Assembly: GCA_003971905.1 (NCBI GenBank)
Contig: RSEE01000017.1
Coordinates: forward strand, 62,001 to 126,000
Direction of reading: 5' to 3'
Length of the DNA: 64,000 nucleotides
From: Moniliella sp. 'wahieum'
Lineage: Eukaryota > Basidiomycota > Moniliellomycetes > Moniliellales > Moniliellaceae
The stretch's first letter is position 1. Each line of letters begins with the position of its first letter. Made by a program: the position numbers and the translations under genes. A model generated the notes under the pieces. That model saw nothing but the letters and a program-made list of their open reading frames with translations. It did not search any database and was not told the origin of the DNA. Of the stretch, positions 32,725 through 42,774 are shown piece after piece.

Positions 32725-34331
32725 TTAGGGAGCGTATCCCATACCAGGCGCCCAGCTCTGTTGCTGGGAAGGACGGCGCCGAATGTGTGCGTCGGAAGGT
32801 AGACCGGACGTCTGAGCCCGCCACAAATCGATCGGGTCCGCACTGGCACTGGCCACCGAGCCCGGCGAAGTGGGGTTGAGCCAGGTGCGATCCCGCAATG
32901 CGCCCTCGGGACCAGGCAGGTAAGGAGGTGGGGTTGGAACGTAGGCGCCATACCCGACGAGTACATCCCAGTACGTTGTGCCCATGCCCTGCGCATCTGC
33001 TCTTCGCCGGCAGGCGATAGGTAGCCAGGTTCCACACCAGACGTGAGCGTCATTTCATTGTCTGGTACCTGCACCATGGGCGGATTCCAGTGCCCATTTT
33101 GAGGCGATGCAGCCGGAGGAGCATGAGGTTGTGCTTGCTGATGTTGCTGCGGTTGTGGCTGCGCTTGCGCTGATGGTAGCGGGCGCATAAACGCGCCATT
33201 GCTGGTGGGCGAAGGGACGAGATTGGGCAGGCTGAGTGACCAATAGCGGGGCCAAGCAAACCGATCGTGAATATAAGACCGGAGGCGACCTACAAGCAGC
33301 TGCTCAATTTTGGGAATGTCTTGCAGTTTGGCCCGGGAACCAAGGCTGCCGACGCTGGCGTCCAGCTCAAAGTCCGGATGCAGGCTAAAGTGGAGATGAT
33401 GGCGGGAACGAGGCGCAGGTTCCGTCGTGCCTCGAGGTGGGCGGGGGGGAGCCTGGACGCCAACTTCGGTAGGCAAGACGGACCCAGAGTCGGTAGAGAA
33501 GAGTTCTATGCTAACCCGGGCGGAGAAGCGGGTGATGGCCAAGGAGAGGGAGATGGGGAGCACAGCAAAGCGCGGCTTGGGAATGTTCACCACCAATTTG
33601 GTATCGATCGCAATCGTAATGTGGTCCGCATAGTCCAACTGAACCTCAATCCGCATCCGGCCCAGTTCATCCGCAGGCCGGACGACGGCATTGGACAAGA
33701 CGGGGTACTGATCGCCACAATCCACATCGGTCACTCGAATCGGGTCCAAAAATCCAGCGGCGGCAGCAGTCGACTTGTTGAGAATGTCCTGCATCAGCTC
33801 ACGCGCCGTTCGCTCTTGCTCGCCTTCGCCTTCCTGGTCAGATTGAAGCGGCGTGCCCCCCACAGGGCTCCCCCCGCCGTTCAGCACATCCTCCCGATAC
33901 CCTGCCACAGCCTGGGCCAGGAGAACATTGAGCCAGTCGGCGCTCTCAGCCGGATGCTGACGCGAATCGTATCCCAGGGTGGCGAGAATGGCGTCGAGTG
34001 GGATGCCGCCTTGGGCGCCGCCCTTGGCTCGCCGGCGAGTGCGGGTCTGTTCGGAGCGATGGACGCGCTACACAAGGCGTGGTGAGAAGAGAAGAGAAGA
34101 CGAACCGAGTCAATGGAGGGGCGCAATGCACAGACCAGCGCATGGTGTGGCACAGGAACATACCGATTGGCGCTCCTTCTCGAGAGCGGTGGTCACATCC
34201 TCAAAGATAAAGTAACGAAGAAAGAGGGCGGCAAGAATGACGATCGACAGCTGGCCCACCAGCAGGCCCTGGGTAAAAGTCAACTGGGACCCGACCGCGC
34301 CAGCAGGTACGATATAGGAAGCATCGCCCAT
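32725..34331 (-). CDS. mmm1: ERMES subunit Mmm1 (maintenance of mitochondrial morphology protein 1)
   Basis: ER-resident subunit of the ER-mitochondria tether. The SMP domain binds phospholipids and pairs with Mdm12. The start ATG 34331 (MGDASYIVPAGAVGSQ) leads to a short lumenal part and one membrane helix, LTFTQGLLVGQLSIVILAAL with FLRYFIFED. Exon 1 is 34164-34331. Intron 34047-34163 (117 nt, GTATGT donor, GAACAG acceptor) is phase 0. Exon 2 has the SMP start ESADWLNVLLAQAVAGYRED, ILNKSTAAAAGFLDPIRVTD, and MRIEVQLDYADHITIAIDTK, then VSIELFSTDSG, LHPDFELDASVGSLGSRAKL and HDRFAWPRYWSLSLPNLVP. The tail is Pro/Gln-rich and disordered. Stop TAA 32725-32727 is reached by a frame change near 32990 (GTTYWDVLVGYGAYVP). 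About 495 residues. Confidence 0.93.
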
Positions 34332-34870
34332 CAAGCACGTATCTCAGCAGGGCATTCCCTGGGCAGTCAACACGCTGGGCTTTGCTGTGGGACGCCGGCA
34401 AGAAGCGTGGCGGAGGGATGAGGGCGATGAGGCCAGCGAGGAAGACGACGGGTTAGCAAGCACCCAAACCGCGAAGATGAACGCACATTGAAAGTTTTAC
34501 TGACGGCTCTGTCATATCACCCGTCACGACATAGCATGCATCAGGCATCGCTAGCTCACTCGCACTGTGTCACGAGTATTAGAGTTCCATGCAGAGACGG
34601 ACAGTGTCTAAACCACCTGCTGTATTAATGCCACCACTGCTATTGCCCACCCAATTCCATCATCTCAGCATCAACAAGTTGTGTTTCTCATAGCAATAAC
34701 CACATCTCGTGCTATGCATAATCAACAATCTCTATCGCTTGCCCCTCAGCATATCTTCAACTTCTACTAATGTCCATTTCGCTTGACTACCGTGGTTAAG
34801 ACAAGGGGGAAGAAGGCTAGCGTTACACGCGTTACAGCTGCCTGTGGGGACTTTCATATGCCCACTCCGG
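34332..34870. other. Intergenic
   Basis: Noticeably AT-rich (34480-34800), upstream of Mmm1 and downstream of the next minus-strand gene. No gene seen. Confidence 0.6.
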
Positions 34871-36182
34871 TCAAGGCTTCGGAGGCGCAGCCAAAGGCCT
34901 CAAGGGGGTGAGCGGGGAAAGCCCTGAAAGAGCAGACATGTGACGGCGGTACGAAGGCAAAGTAGGTGCACTGACGGATTTGCCCATTCCGGCCCGCTTC
35001 GGCTCGTGCCGTGGTAAAGCGACACGAGGTCGAGCCCCTGTGGATGTACGGGGCTGGATTTCCGCTTGCAAGTGGTTCACTTGACCCATCAGGCCGCTGT
35101 AGCCGTCTGTACAATCCATACGGACCTTGTTCCGGTTGGATCCCGCTACCTTGGATCCAAACATGGCACCGGATCCTTCATTCTGGGTACTGCTTGGTGG
35201 AGCGGAACGACGAGCCCAACAAGAACGGCGGGCTGCCAACGCCAGCATGCTCAACCCCGCTCTGGTCCGAGAAAGAGGGAGAGGAGGGACCCAAAGTGGA
35301 TAAGGAGGTACCTGAAAAACGCCGGGCCTTTTGTTCCTGGTAATTGCTCACCGAAATGACGCTGTTGTCCGAGTCGCTTCCATCACCGTGATCATCGACA
35401 CTTGGGGTGGAATATAAGGAAAACGAAATAATGTCGCCGTCCTCTTCATCCCTCCATTCGTTCAACGAATCATTTGTCGACGTTTTCAACAACATTGAGC
35501 CACTGGACACTGAACTTCGATAAGGCAGACGGGAACGGCGCGGAGGAAAGCTGTCACACGCTTCGAGGGACAGCGGCAAGGACTTGACGGATGAGGGACG
35601 CCCCAGGTGACAACCACTACTCTCTGTACTGCTGGTTGGGTGGGGTGCCCATAGAAACTGCTTCGCGGCGGAGCTGTTGCGTCTGCCCGTGTGAGAACAG
35701 TCTCGATAGGATTGGGAGCACACAATTCTGCTCATCGCGTCCGGTTTCATGGAATCTGTGCATGGGCAGGACTGGCCTGGCAGACGCGCGTGTTCGTGGT
35801 TTGGCGACATGCCCCTTGGCCAGCTTCGCTCAGATGAAGGGAGATATGGGAAAGTGGAGAGAGCCAAGCTTCCTGGGCATAGCTCGCCTTTGTCTTCTTG
35901 AACAGATGGGGTGTGGGCTTGAGGGTCCATCAGAGCGGCTGGGTCCATCAGCCTTTTGGTATTGATGACACCGTTATTCGGCGAGATGTAGCTGGAGGCA
36001 GAGAGGAATGGGTTTGGGGAAGAAAATGAATGGCCAGTAGCCTCAAAGGACCGTGACGGAGTAGGACAAGGCTGGAGAAGAGCATGGCTGGTGGACACGT
36101 GTACGTGCCGACGGTGACGAATGGCGGGAGGAAACTCTGTCGAGGCAGGGGTGGGGGCGGGAGCGATGGGCGCAGCAGCCAT
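34871..36182 (-). CDS. Uncharacterised Ser-rich protein
   Basis: Not recognised. ATG 36182 (MAAAPIAPAPTPASTEFPPA), one long frame to about 35200, then a frame change into MFGSKVAGSNRNKVRMDCTD and the end SPLTPLRPLAAPPKP, stop 34871-34873; about 435 residues. Features: Ser/Pro-rich throughout, an NPF motif (SSPNPFLSASSY), an acidic segment (EWRDEEDGDIISFSLYSTP, DDHGDGSDSDNS), and many SP/TP sites as in regulated disordered proteins. No membrane segment or known domain. Codon usage is like its neighbours. Could be a cell-cycle or cortex regulator, but nothing seen proves it. Confidence 0.5.
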
Positions 36183-36861
36183 GGACGAGACGGCAGGAAG
36201 AAGGAGAGAAATGGAGGACGGGTTTTGTTTTACGGTGATGTCAAGTAGACGGGTGGGAGAAAGGGGTGGTCAAAGGATAGTCGGGTGGGTCTGGAAGAAG
36301 GGGAAGGCCTGGTTTAAAAGGGGCGAGTAAGAGCCTGGCGCGTTGGTATCATAGCCACAGACGGGCCACAGGGGCGCGGCTTTTCTTGGCAAAAATACAC
36401 CACAATATGATATGGTGGCGCACAGTGGCCACACTCCAGTCCGACGGTCACACTCGCGGTATACTCGCGATCGTGGGCGATTTCTTTGATCAAGTTGGCT
36501 GGCCATTTCGGCTTAAGGCATAACGCATGCGGCCGGAACACGACCGCCCTACAAGCTTCGGCCTTTGATATAGCGGCACTACAGTTTGATGATATCATCC
36601 CAATGCAACGTATCTGTTGGTGCGAGAGAGGGTGTGCAGCCTCTTGATATTATGTGGGCACAATCGACGAATAAGCGCAAATAAGCGCCCCTGCGGCCGT
36701 TATCGTTTTGGCCGACGTTACATGGTACAGCCGGGATAGTTGGTCAAGATCGGAAGTGCCAAGGACACGATGATCGAGATGATCGAGGCGATGAAGGACC
36801 GACGAAGCTTGAAGGTGATCCGAAGCGATCAACGAGTGACTTCACTCTTCTAGTCAAGCTA

Positions 36862-36897
36862 GTCACTAGTGACATGGTGATGTCACTAGTAGTGACA
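36862..36897. repeat. Paired palindromes built on TCACTAGTGA
   Basis: A perfect 12-bp palindrome GTCACTAGTGAC is followed 7 bp later by 8-bp inverted arms around one G (TGTCACTA/TAGTGACA). Confidence 0.85.
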
Positions 36898-37086
36898 TGC
36901 ATGACAAGTGGCAAGTCGCAAGGATGGTCGATGGGCTGTGGGCTGGGCAACGGCATTTCGTCACCAGGGTATGTAATCCGATTATTTCATTTTGTATCGC
37001 CCAAACGACGTGGCAACCCAATATGCATCGGACTGCCCGTGGCGTGTGCCTTGGCATCAACTGCTGCTAGTTTCATCTTCAGCGCG

Positions 37087-37099
37087 CTCAGCGCCTCAG
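37087..37099 (+). repeat. Dispersed 13-mer CTCAGCGCCTCAG, copy 1
   Basis: Exact copy. Others at 38359-38371 (inverted), 41736-41748 (inverted) and 48854-48866. Confidence 0.85.
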
Positions 37100-37301
37100 C
37101 GGTCCGAGCATCTTTCATCCAGCATCGGTAGCTGCTTGTCCACAGCCCTATTACACTTTGCCTCCATAGCTGATTGTTGGCTGCCCGCTTCTACCTTACT
37201 TTTGTGTGCGTTACTTGTACTTTTTTGCGTTTTCATCAATATGGACAGAACGATGATGGTAGAAACGGCCCCATCCAAAAGCGAGTGGCCAACACAGCAT
37301 T

Positions 37302-37878
37302 TCACGGGTGCAGCTTCACTTCGATGTTTCCCCGAGTAGCCCGAGAGTAAGGGCAGATGCCATGGCCAATCTCCATGAGCTTCTTGATGTGCTCAACATC
37401 ACCCGAGGCAGACTCAGCGTAAATGTCGGCGCCAAGTCCAAACGGCGAGCCATCGGAAGGCTTGCCCACGTGAGCCTCCACGCGGATCTTGAGGTCATCC
37501 GGCACCTTCAGCTTGTTGTTCCGTGCACCAAACTGGAGAGCAGAAAGGAAACAGGAACTCCACCCGGCACTGAAAAGCTGCTCCGGGTTTACACCATTAC
37601 CCGTCCCGCCCATCGCCTTGGGAGTACTGCCACCATCCATATGGGTCAGAAGGGCGCACGACAGGATGGTGAGATAGGGTAGATAGTACTACTTACGCAA
37701 GCTGGAAGTCAAGGCCGCCCTCGGGGACAACAACACGGCCGTTGCGGCCCAGACCTGAAGCCTCGGCTGTGGCCGTGTACGCGACCTTCTCGAGCGTAGC
37801 CACACCGCGGCTGGCAATGACAGGGCGGATAGCCGCGCGGACGGCCGGGCGAGCGACAGGAGCAATGCGAGCGAGCAT
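37302..37878 (-). CDS. Organic hydroperoxide resistance protein Ohr (OsmC family), mitochondrial-type
   Basis: Thiol peroxidase that reduces organic and fatty-acid hydroperoxides using two Cys. The start ATG 37878 (MLARIAPVARPAVRAAIRPV) gives an Arg/Ala-rich, acid-free N-terminus typical of a mitochondrial presequence. Exon 1 is 37697-37878, intron 37627-37696 (70 nt, GTAAGT donor, CTGAC branch, GGCAG acceptor), exon 2 37302-37626; 168 residues, frame intact. Motifs: KVAYTATAEASGLGRNGRV, GGTGNGVNPEQLFSAGWSSC with the peroxidatic Cys, and HGICPYSRATRGNIEVKL with the resolving Cys, stop 37302-37304. An in-frame ATG 132 nt upstream exists but gives a Pro-rich leader I consider untranslated. The gene is divergent from alpha-actinin. 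Ohr is primarily bacterial and found patchily in fungi. Confidence 0.95.
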
Positions 37879-38726
37879 GATCAAGGCGTGGAAGAGGCTG
37901 TGTGGCGGGGGGAAGGTGGGAATGGAAGAGGGCGAAGGCGGTGGAGGGGACAAGGCCCATTGAGGTCCCGGAAGGGCGGCAGTTTTATACACGGATGGGT
38001 CCAATGCCATCTACATGGCTGGGGTGCTCCAAGAGAGAGCACACTGCCCCTGTGCACAAAAGGATTGCTGAGCTTAGTGGGCGAGAATGCTTTGCGCTGT
38101 CAGCCAGCGGCCTGAGATGTGCGATCTCTCCCAGCTGACAATGGAATCGAACGAAGTTTGGATGGAGGTTGGGGAGCAGGGCAGCGTGAGGTCCGTGCAC
38201 TGGGCACCATTCATCGCATCACGTGCATCGGTCACCGGTCACCGACCAATGAGGTCGCTCGGCTTGTGTTCCTTGGCTGGGTAGGAGGGTAGAGATCGCA
38301 GGCACTGGGCCTGCCAGTGAGGTCATCGGTCCCTGAGGAGCGAACACTGGCAGGGCGGCTGAGGCGCTGAGCGCTGGCTCATGCACGGATGCATGCACGG
38401 ATGCGCGGATGCACCGATACTCGACGCCCCGCCCATCCACTGACGTAAGGTTGGCTTCACTTCAGTTGCAGGTTTCAAAGAGGGGACAGGCAATGTTGCA
38501 ACCCGTCGGTGCAAAGCGACTCAGCCCGCTGGGCGCTGTTTGTTGTGTTGGTTAGGCGGCCGCCTGTTGGGTAAGCACGCAGTCACGTGCAGCAACCCAA
38601 GCAGTGCACGTCGCAGCCCTCGGCTGAGTGTCCGTCCACCCACCGCGTTCGACCACACCCACCTCCACCTTGATCTGGATCTGTAGGCGCCCACCACCAT
38701 CACCATCTGCCCATCTGTGCCCGACC
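37879..38726. promoter_or_regulatory. Shared upstream region of Ohr and alpha-actinin
   Basis: 848 bp between divergent starts. One inverted 13-mer CTGAGGCGCTGAG (38359-38371), GGATGC(A/G) tandem near 38385-38410, and a pyrimidine/CA-rich leader before 38727. Confidence 0.6.
38359..38371 (-). repeat. Dispersed 13-mer CTCAGCGCCTCAG, copy 2 (inverted)
   Basis: Exact inverted copy CTGAGGCGCTGAG in the Ohr/alpha-actinin promoter. Confidence 0.85.
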
Positions 38727-41069
38727 ATGTACACTGGTGGCTCCCCCGGTAAGCGCAGCTCCATACTGGGTCGTGGCCTCTCGGATGACCGGAGCTGGGA
38801 GACCGTACAAGCCAAGACATTCACTAATTGGTACGTCATCATCTGTCCTGGTCCGGCTGCTACCCCTGGCTCTTGTTCCCTCCCATAGGAGGTCGAGAGG
38901 AGCAGCGATGCGATCATAATGCCATGCGATGCTGATCTGATATTCCGGGTCCAGGATCAACACCAAGTTGGCGATGCGCAACATCCCACCCATGAAGAGC
39001 CTCGTCGTCGGCCTGGCAGATGGCGTTCACCTCATCGAGCTCATGGAAATCATGAGCGACACCCAGCTGGGGCGGTACTACTACGCAATCCTAAAATGAA
39101 GGTCCAGATGGCTGAAAACGTCAACTTGGCTCTCGACTTTCTCCGCCGCCGCGGGCTCGTCTTGACCAATACAGGTGCGGAAGACATTATTGATGGTAAC
39201 CTCAAGATCATCCTTGGCCTGATTTGGAAGCTCATTCTCCCTTCACCGTCGAAGACATTTCTCAAGAAGGCTTGACCGCACGAGATGGACTTCTTCTATG
39301 GTGCCAGCGCCAAACAGCCCCTTACAAACCTGGAGTCAATGTGCAAGACTTTAAGGAGTCGTGGACCGATGGTCGGGCGCTCTGTGCCTTGATTCACCGG
39401 CATCGCCCCGAGTTGCTTGATTATGACTCTCTACCACAAGGGGATGACTTGGCTGCGCGCAAGGAGCGGACCAACTTGGCCTTTGGTGTGGCTGAAGAAT
39501 ACCTCAACATTCCCCGCCTGATGGACGTGACCGATCTGGCACTGCCACCGGGGAGGAAGCCGGACGAGAAGAGTGTGATGACATACATTGCTCAGTACTA
39601 CTATGCATTCAGCAGCCGGCAGCAAGCCGAGTAGCCACCCGGAGGCTTGCCGCGTTTGCTGATCTACTTCGCTCTGTATGGATGATGCGCAACGATTATG
39701 AGCGTCGAGCTCGGCTATTGCGCACACTTATGCAGCAACAAATGGACAAATGGTCCACCAATGCCATCGAGTCTGACGATCTGGACGGGGACGTGTCGTC
39801 CAGAAGTATTCCCTTTGGCTCCGAAGGGGCCCAAGGGGTAGTACCGGAGGAGCGTCTCTTCCTCACCCGAGGGGGCATATGGATGAGCTCAAGGAGTACA
39901 AGCGAACTACGAAGCGAACCTGGGTCAAAGAACGGAGCGACCTTGAGGCCCTGTTGGCCAACATCCAAACCAAACTGCGAACGTACAATCTTCGTCCTTG
40001 GCATCCCGAACCGGGGCTTGGAACGGCGGATATACGCGATGCGTGGGGCCATCTGGCCTCTTCGGAAGCTCGGGCCGCCAGCACGGCACAGAGGGCGATG
40101 CGGCATGCGAAGGATTTGCTTGATGCCAGGTTTGCTAGGTTGGCCAACACGTATGAAGACAAGATCATGGCGGTGCGCGATGCTTTGAGCGCTTTGGAGC
40201 CAGAGGACGACCTAGACGCTCAAAGCGCCAAGGTCCAGGATCTCCTACCCCTTCTGCGTGGCGAAGAGTTGGCGTTGCATAAGGCCGATTTGGTAGCGAC
40301 GGATGCGGCGTGCCAGCGCTCCGTCATTACGGAGAACGAAGGAACGATTTACAACCTGGACGATCTCGAGTTTGACCAGCAGTCACCGAGGCAGCATTGC
40401 TAAAGAAGCTGGCGTTTTTCGACAATCAGGTATGTCCTGTTCTCCTTCACACTCCCATATCTCTGTTGCCAATGGGATTAAGCTCACACCTCATTGTTTA
40501 TCAGCGTGTTGCCAGACAATACAACAACACCCTCTCTCCCCCGCCAATTAGAGCAATTTGACGCCACCTTCCAGCACTTTAACCGGAGCGGGACCAATAC
40601 CCTCTCTGTGGACGAGCTGCGTGGAGGATTAGCGTCGGAGGGCATTGTCTTCCCGGAAGAAGATTTGTTGGAGATATACAACCAGCTCACCGAACGCTAT
40701 TCGGCGGTCAACTACGAAGCCTTCCTGGAGTTGATGGTATGTTGCTGGAGCCGGTCGAGTATCAGATATGTGTTACTGACTTTCCTTCTCCTGCTCTCGC
40801 GGCAGCGGACAATTAACGAGGATGAGAACTCGCCTGGACAGTGTTGGAGGCTTTCCAAGCCGTTGCCGGAGACAAGGAGTTTGTGACGGAAATGGACTTG
40901 CGTCAGGCCGACCTACCGGCCGGCGCTCTCGATTTTTCCTTCAAACATGCCTCGACAACCACCGGCAGTGGCGATGCAGGTCAAGCCAACATGGACGACC
41001 CTAACGTGCCCTTTGGATTATGTGGATTTATGGCAGGATTGGTTGCCTAGAGTCCATCGACAACCCTGA
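38727..41069 (+). CDS. Alpha-actinin-like actin crosslinker
   Basis: F-actin bundling protein of the fungal contractile ring (Ain1 type). Start ATG 38727 (MYTGGSPGKRSSILGRG). Introns: 38830-38954 (GTACGT/CCAG), 40430-40504 (GTATGT/TCAG), 40737-40805 (GTATGT/GGCAG). Domains in order: CH1 with NIPPMKSLVVGLADGVHLIE and NPKMKVQMAENVNLALDFL, IIDGNLKIILGLIWKLI; CH2 with LLLWCQRQTAPYKPGVNVQD, FKESWTDGRALCALIHRHRP; a helical spectrin-like rod (RTWVKERSDLEALLANIQTK, TYEDKIMAVRDALSALEPED); and EF-hand-like parts, LEQFDATFQHFNRSGTNTLS, ELRGGLASEGI, plus a C-terminal ADLPAGALDF block. Calcium ligands are only partly kept (NRSGTNTLS), as in other fungal alpha-actinins. Several single-base breaks (near 39090, 39240, 39635, 39880, 40390, 40545, 41012). 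The end is set at TGA 41067-41069 after DYVDLWQDWLPRV. Confidence 0.92.
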
Positions 41070-41124
41070 CATGCCCTTGGATGATCAATTATTTTGGATT
41101 TATGGAAGGTTTGGTTGCGCTAGA
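40999..41124 (+). repeat. Tandem duplication of the alpha-actinin 3' coding end
   Basis: Copy A 40999-41052 (ccctaacgtgcccTTTGG...TGGCAGGATTGGTTGCC) and copy B 41064-41124 (ccctgacatgcccTTGG...TGGAAGGTTTGGTTGCG), offset 65 bp, alignable over about 55 bp with one small insertion in B. Confidence 0.75.
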
Positions 41125-41233
41125 GCATTCATGAAATGGCCAGCTACCTTCTGTAGAGGGGAGCCGGGTGCAGTGAGCGTTTGCGCCACAAGATTCAGTG
41201 ACGTTCAACGTTGAGGTCAACCCTGAACCTCAG

Positions 41234-41268
41234 GGCTCAGGCTGAGCGCCTGAGGCTCAGCCTGAGCC
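41234..41268. repeat. Perfect 13-bp inverted repeat (hairpin)
   Basis: GGCTCAGGCTGAG, 9-base loop CGCCTGAGG, CTCAGCCTGAGCC. Built of the same CTCAG/CTGAG words as the dispersed 13-mer. Confidence 0.9.
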
Positions 41269-41735
41269 AAGAGATGCAAGCGTCAAGAAGACGTAGTAGG
41301 CTTGCTCGAAGCGAGAGCGTGACATCCCATATCGTAGGTACCGATGAGACCTATTTCGACAGAGATTCAAGTCGTCTGGCCAAGCCAGGATATGCGGCAA
41401 CAGCTTATATTGCGAGATGCTGGATGCATCTCCGCGCCAGGCCTCACGCTCTGTGGGGGCTAGCCTCGTTCTCAGGGCCTGGCCAGCTGGCCCTTGGATC
41501 TTTTGTGAGTATAGAATCACAAGCTGCGCTTCAAAAACTCCTTCACGAGTTATCGATCCTATATCCCGTTTTCACAAGTGCTTCCTCCAGATCGACCAGA
41601 AGAGCACAACCCACCTTATGCCGGCGCTGGTGTTATTCGTGTGGGTCTGCATTCCACAGAGCCAGTACGATTGAGGACATCACATATCACTCTCCTCTGT
41701 GCCTCTCTCCTCCGCGGGGAACGCTAAAGCTGCCA

Positions 41736-41748
41736 CTGAGGCGCTGAG
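41736..41748 (-). repeat. Dispersed 13-mer CTCAGCGCCTCAG, copy 3 (inverted)
   Basis: Exact inverted copy upstream of the SREBP gene. Confidence 0.85.
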
Positions 41749-42774
41749 GCGGAGGCGCCGGGGGACACCACCTGCGGCATTGTGAGATGTGACATGGGGG
41801 AGTGCATGTGAATCTGTGCGAGGCAAGCTAGCTTGAAGAGATCGCCAAGTGTCCCAAAGGGGGCAGGGGTGGGCGGGCGTAAGTGCCTAGTAACTAGCAA
41901 GGCTGGAGCGGCGAGTACGTGATTCGCGGAGCATGAAAAATTGAGCAGCCCATGCCCGGAAAGCTCCGGAAGCAGCGGGGCAGGCGGGCAGTGTGGGGGT
42001 GCATGTGGAGGGGAGGGCAGGGCGCGAGTGTTGCTGCGCATGTCTCAGATGGGGCGGGCGTGCCGCGTGCACCACAGGTCGCAACTCGCACGATTTTGGC
42101 CTCGCCTACATGGACTGGCGAAGCGTCCAGTCTTCCTCTCCCACGCCTTGCCGCCCAGCCCTCGCTAGCAGACCGCCGCGCCCACCAGCGCTGAGCCAGC
42201 CGGGTCGGGGGGCTGCTAAGCTGGCACAGACACTCCACCCGAGCGCCAATAGCGCCTTGCGCCCAGTGCCTGGAATGCGCCTCATCCATCGCTTCAAACG
42301 GCGCGGCTGTCATATGCCGACAGAGCGGCGTGTAGGCGGCATGGTGCTCGAGGAGGTAGGTACGGAGTAAACGGCTGGGCACTGGGCGCAGGCAATCGTC
42401 CCCAGCTGCTTGCCGGGCCTGCCCCCACGGCGGCAGGAAGGACAGCAGAGGAGCCCTGGCAGGTCCACCGGACACCGCGCTCGCCCGGCGGGGACAGCGC
42501 CTGTGCCAGCAATGCATGTGAGACCCAGCACAGGGCCCCGCCCCCGCACTGCGCCTGTGGGAGCCAGCCCACCTCATATACTACGCCGCCTTGAAGCTCG
42601 AAACTCGACTTTTCTCTGGCCGCTCGCCACAGCATTCGGTCTGCTACTCTGCTGCCATCGCCATCTCCATCGCCACCGCCATCGTTGCCCCCGTCCCGCT
42701 CTCTTCTTTTGTTGCTACACCATCCGTCTCCGCTTCCTTCGCTCCCACAGCTCCCTTCGCATTTCCCCTGTCTC

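Larger units (their letters stand above)
36183..37301. other. Intergenic with palindrome cluster
   Basis: Upstream of the minus-strand gene and downstream of Ohr. It contains the palindromes GTCACTAGTGAC (36862-36873) and TGTCACTA-G-TAGTGACA (36881-36897), and one copy of the 13-mer CTCAGCGCCTCAG (37087-37099). No coding sequence seen. Confidence 0.6.
41070..42774. other. Intergenic, SREBP upstream region
   Basis: 1.7 kb without a convincing gene. It holds the 13-bp perfect hairpin at 41234-41268, an inverted copy of the dispersed 13-mer (41736-41748) and pyrimidine-rich sequence from 42600 on. Minus-strand open frames at 41894-42905 lack recognisable motifs. Confidence 0.55.

Noticed and set aside
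36862..36897. Transposon terminal repeats at the paired palindromes
   Set aside because: No transposase-like sequence and no target-site duplication or matching distal end. Treated as a possible regulatory palindrome.
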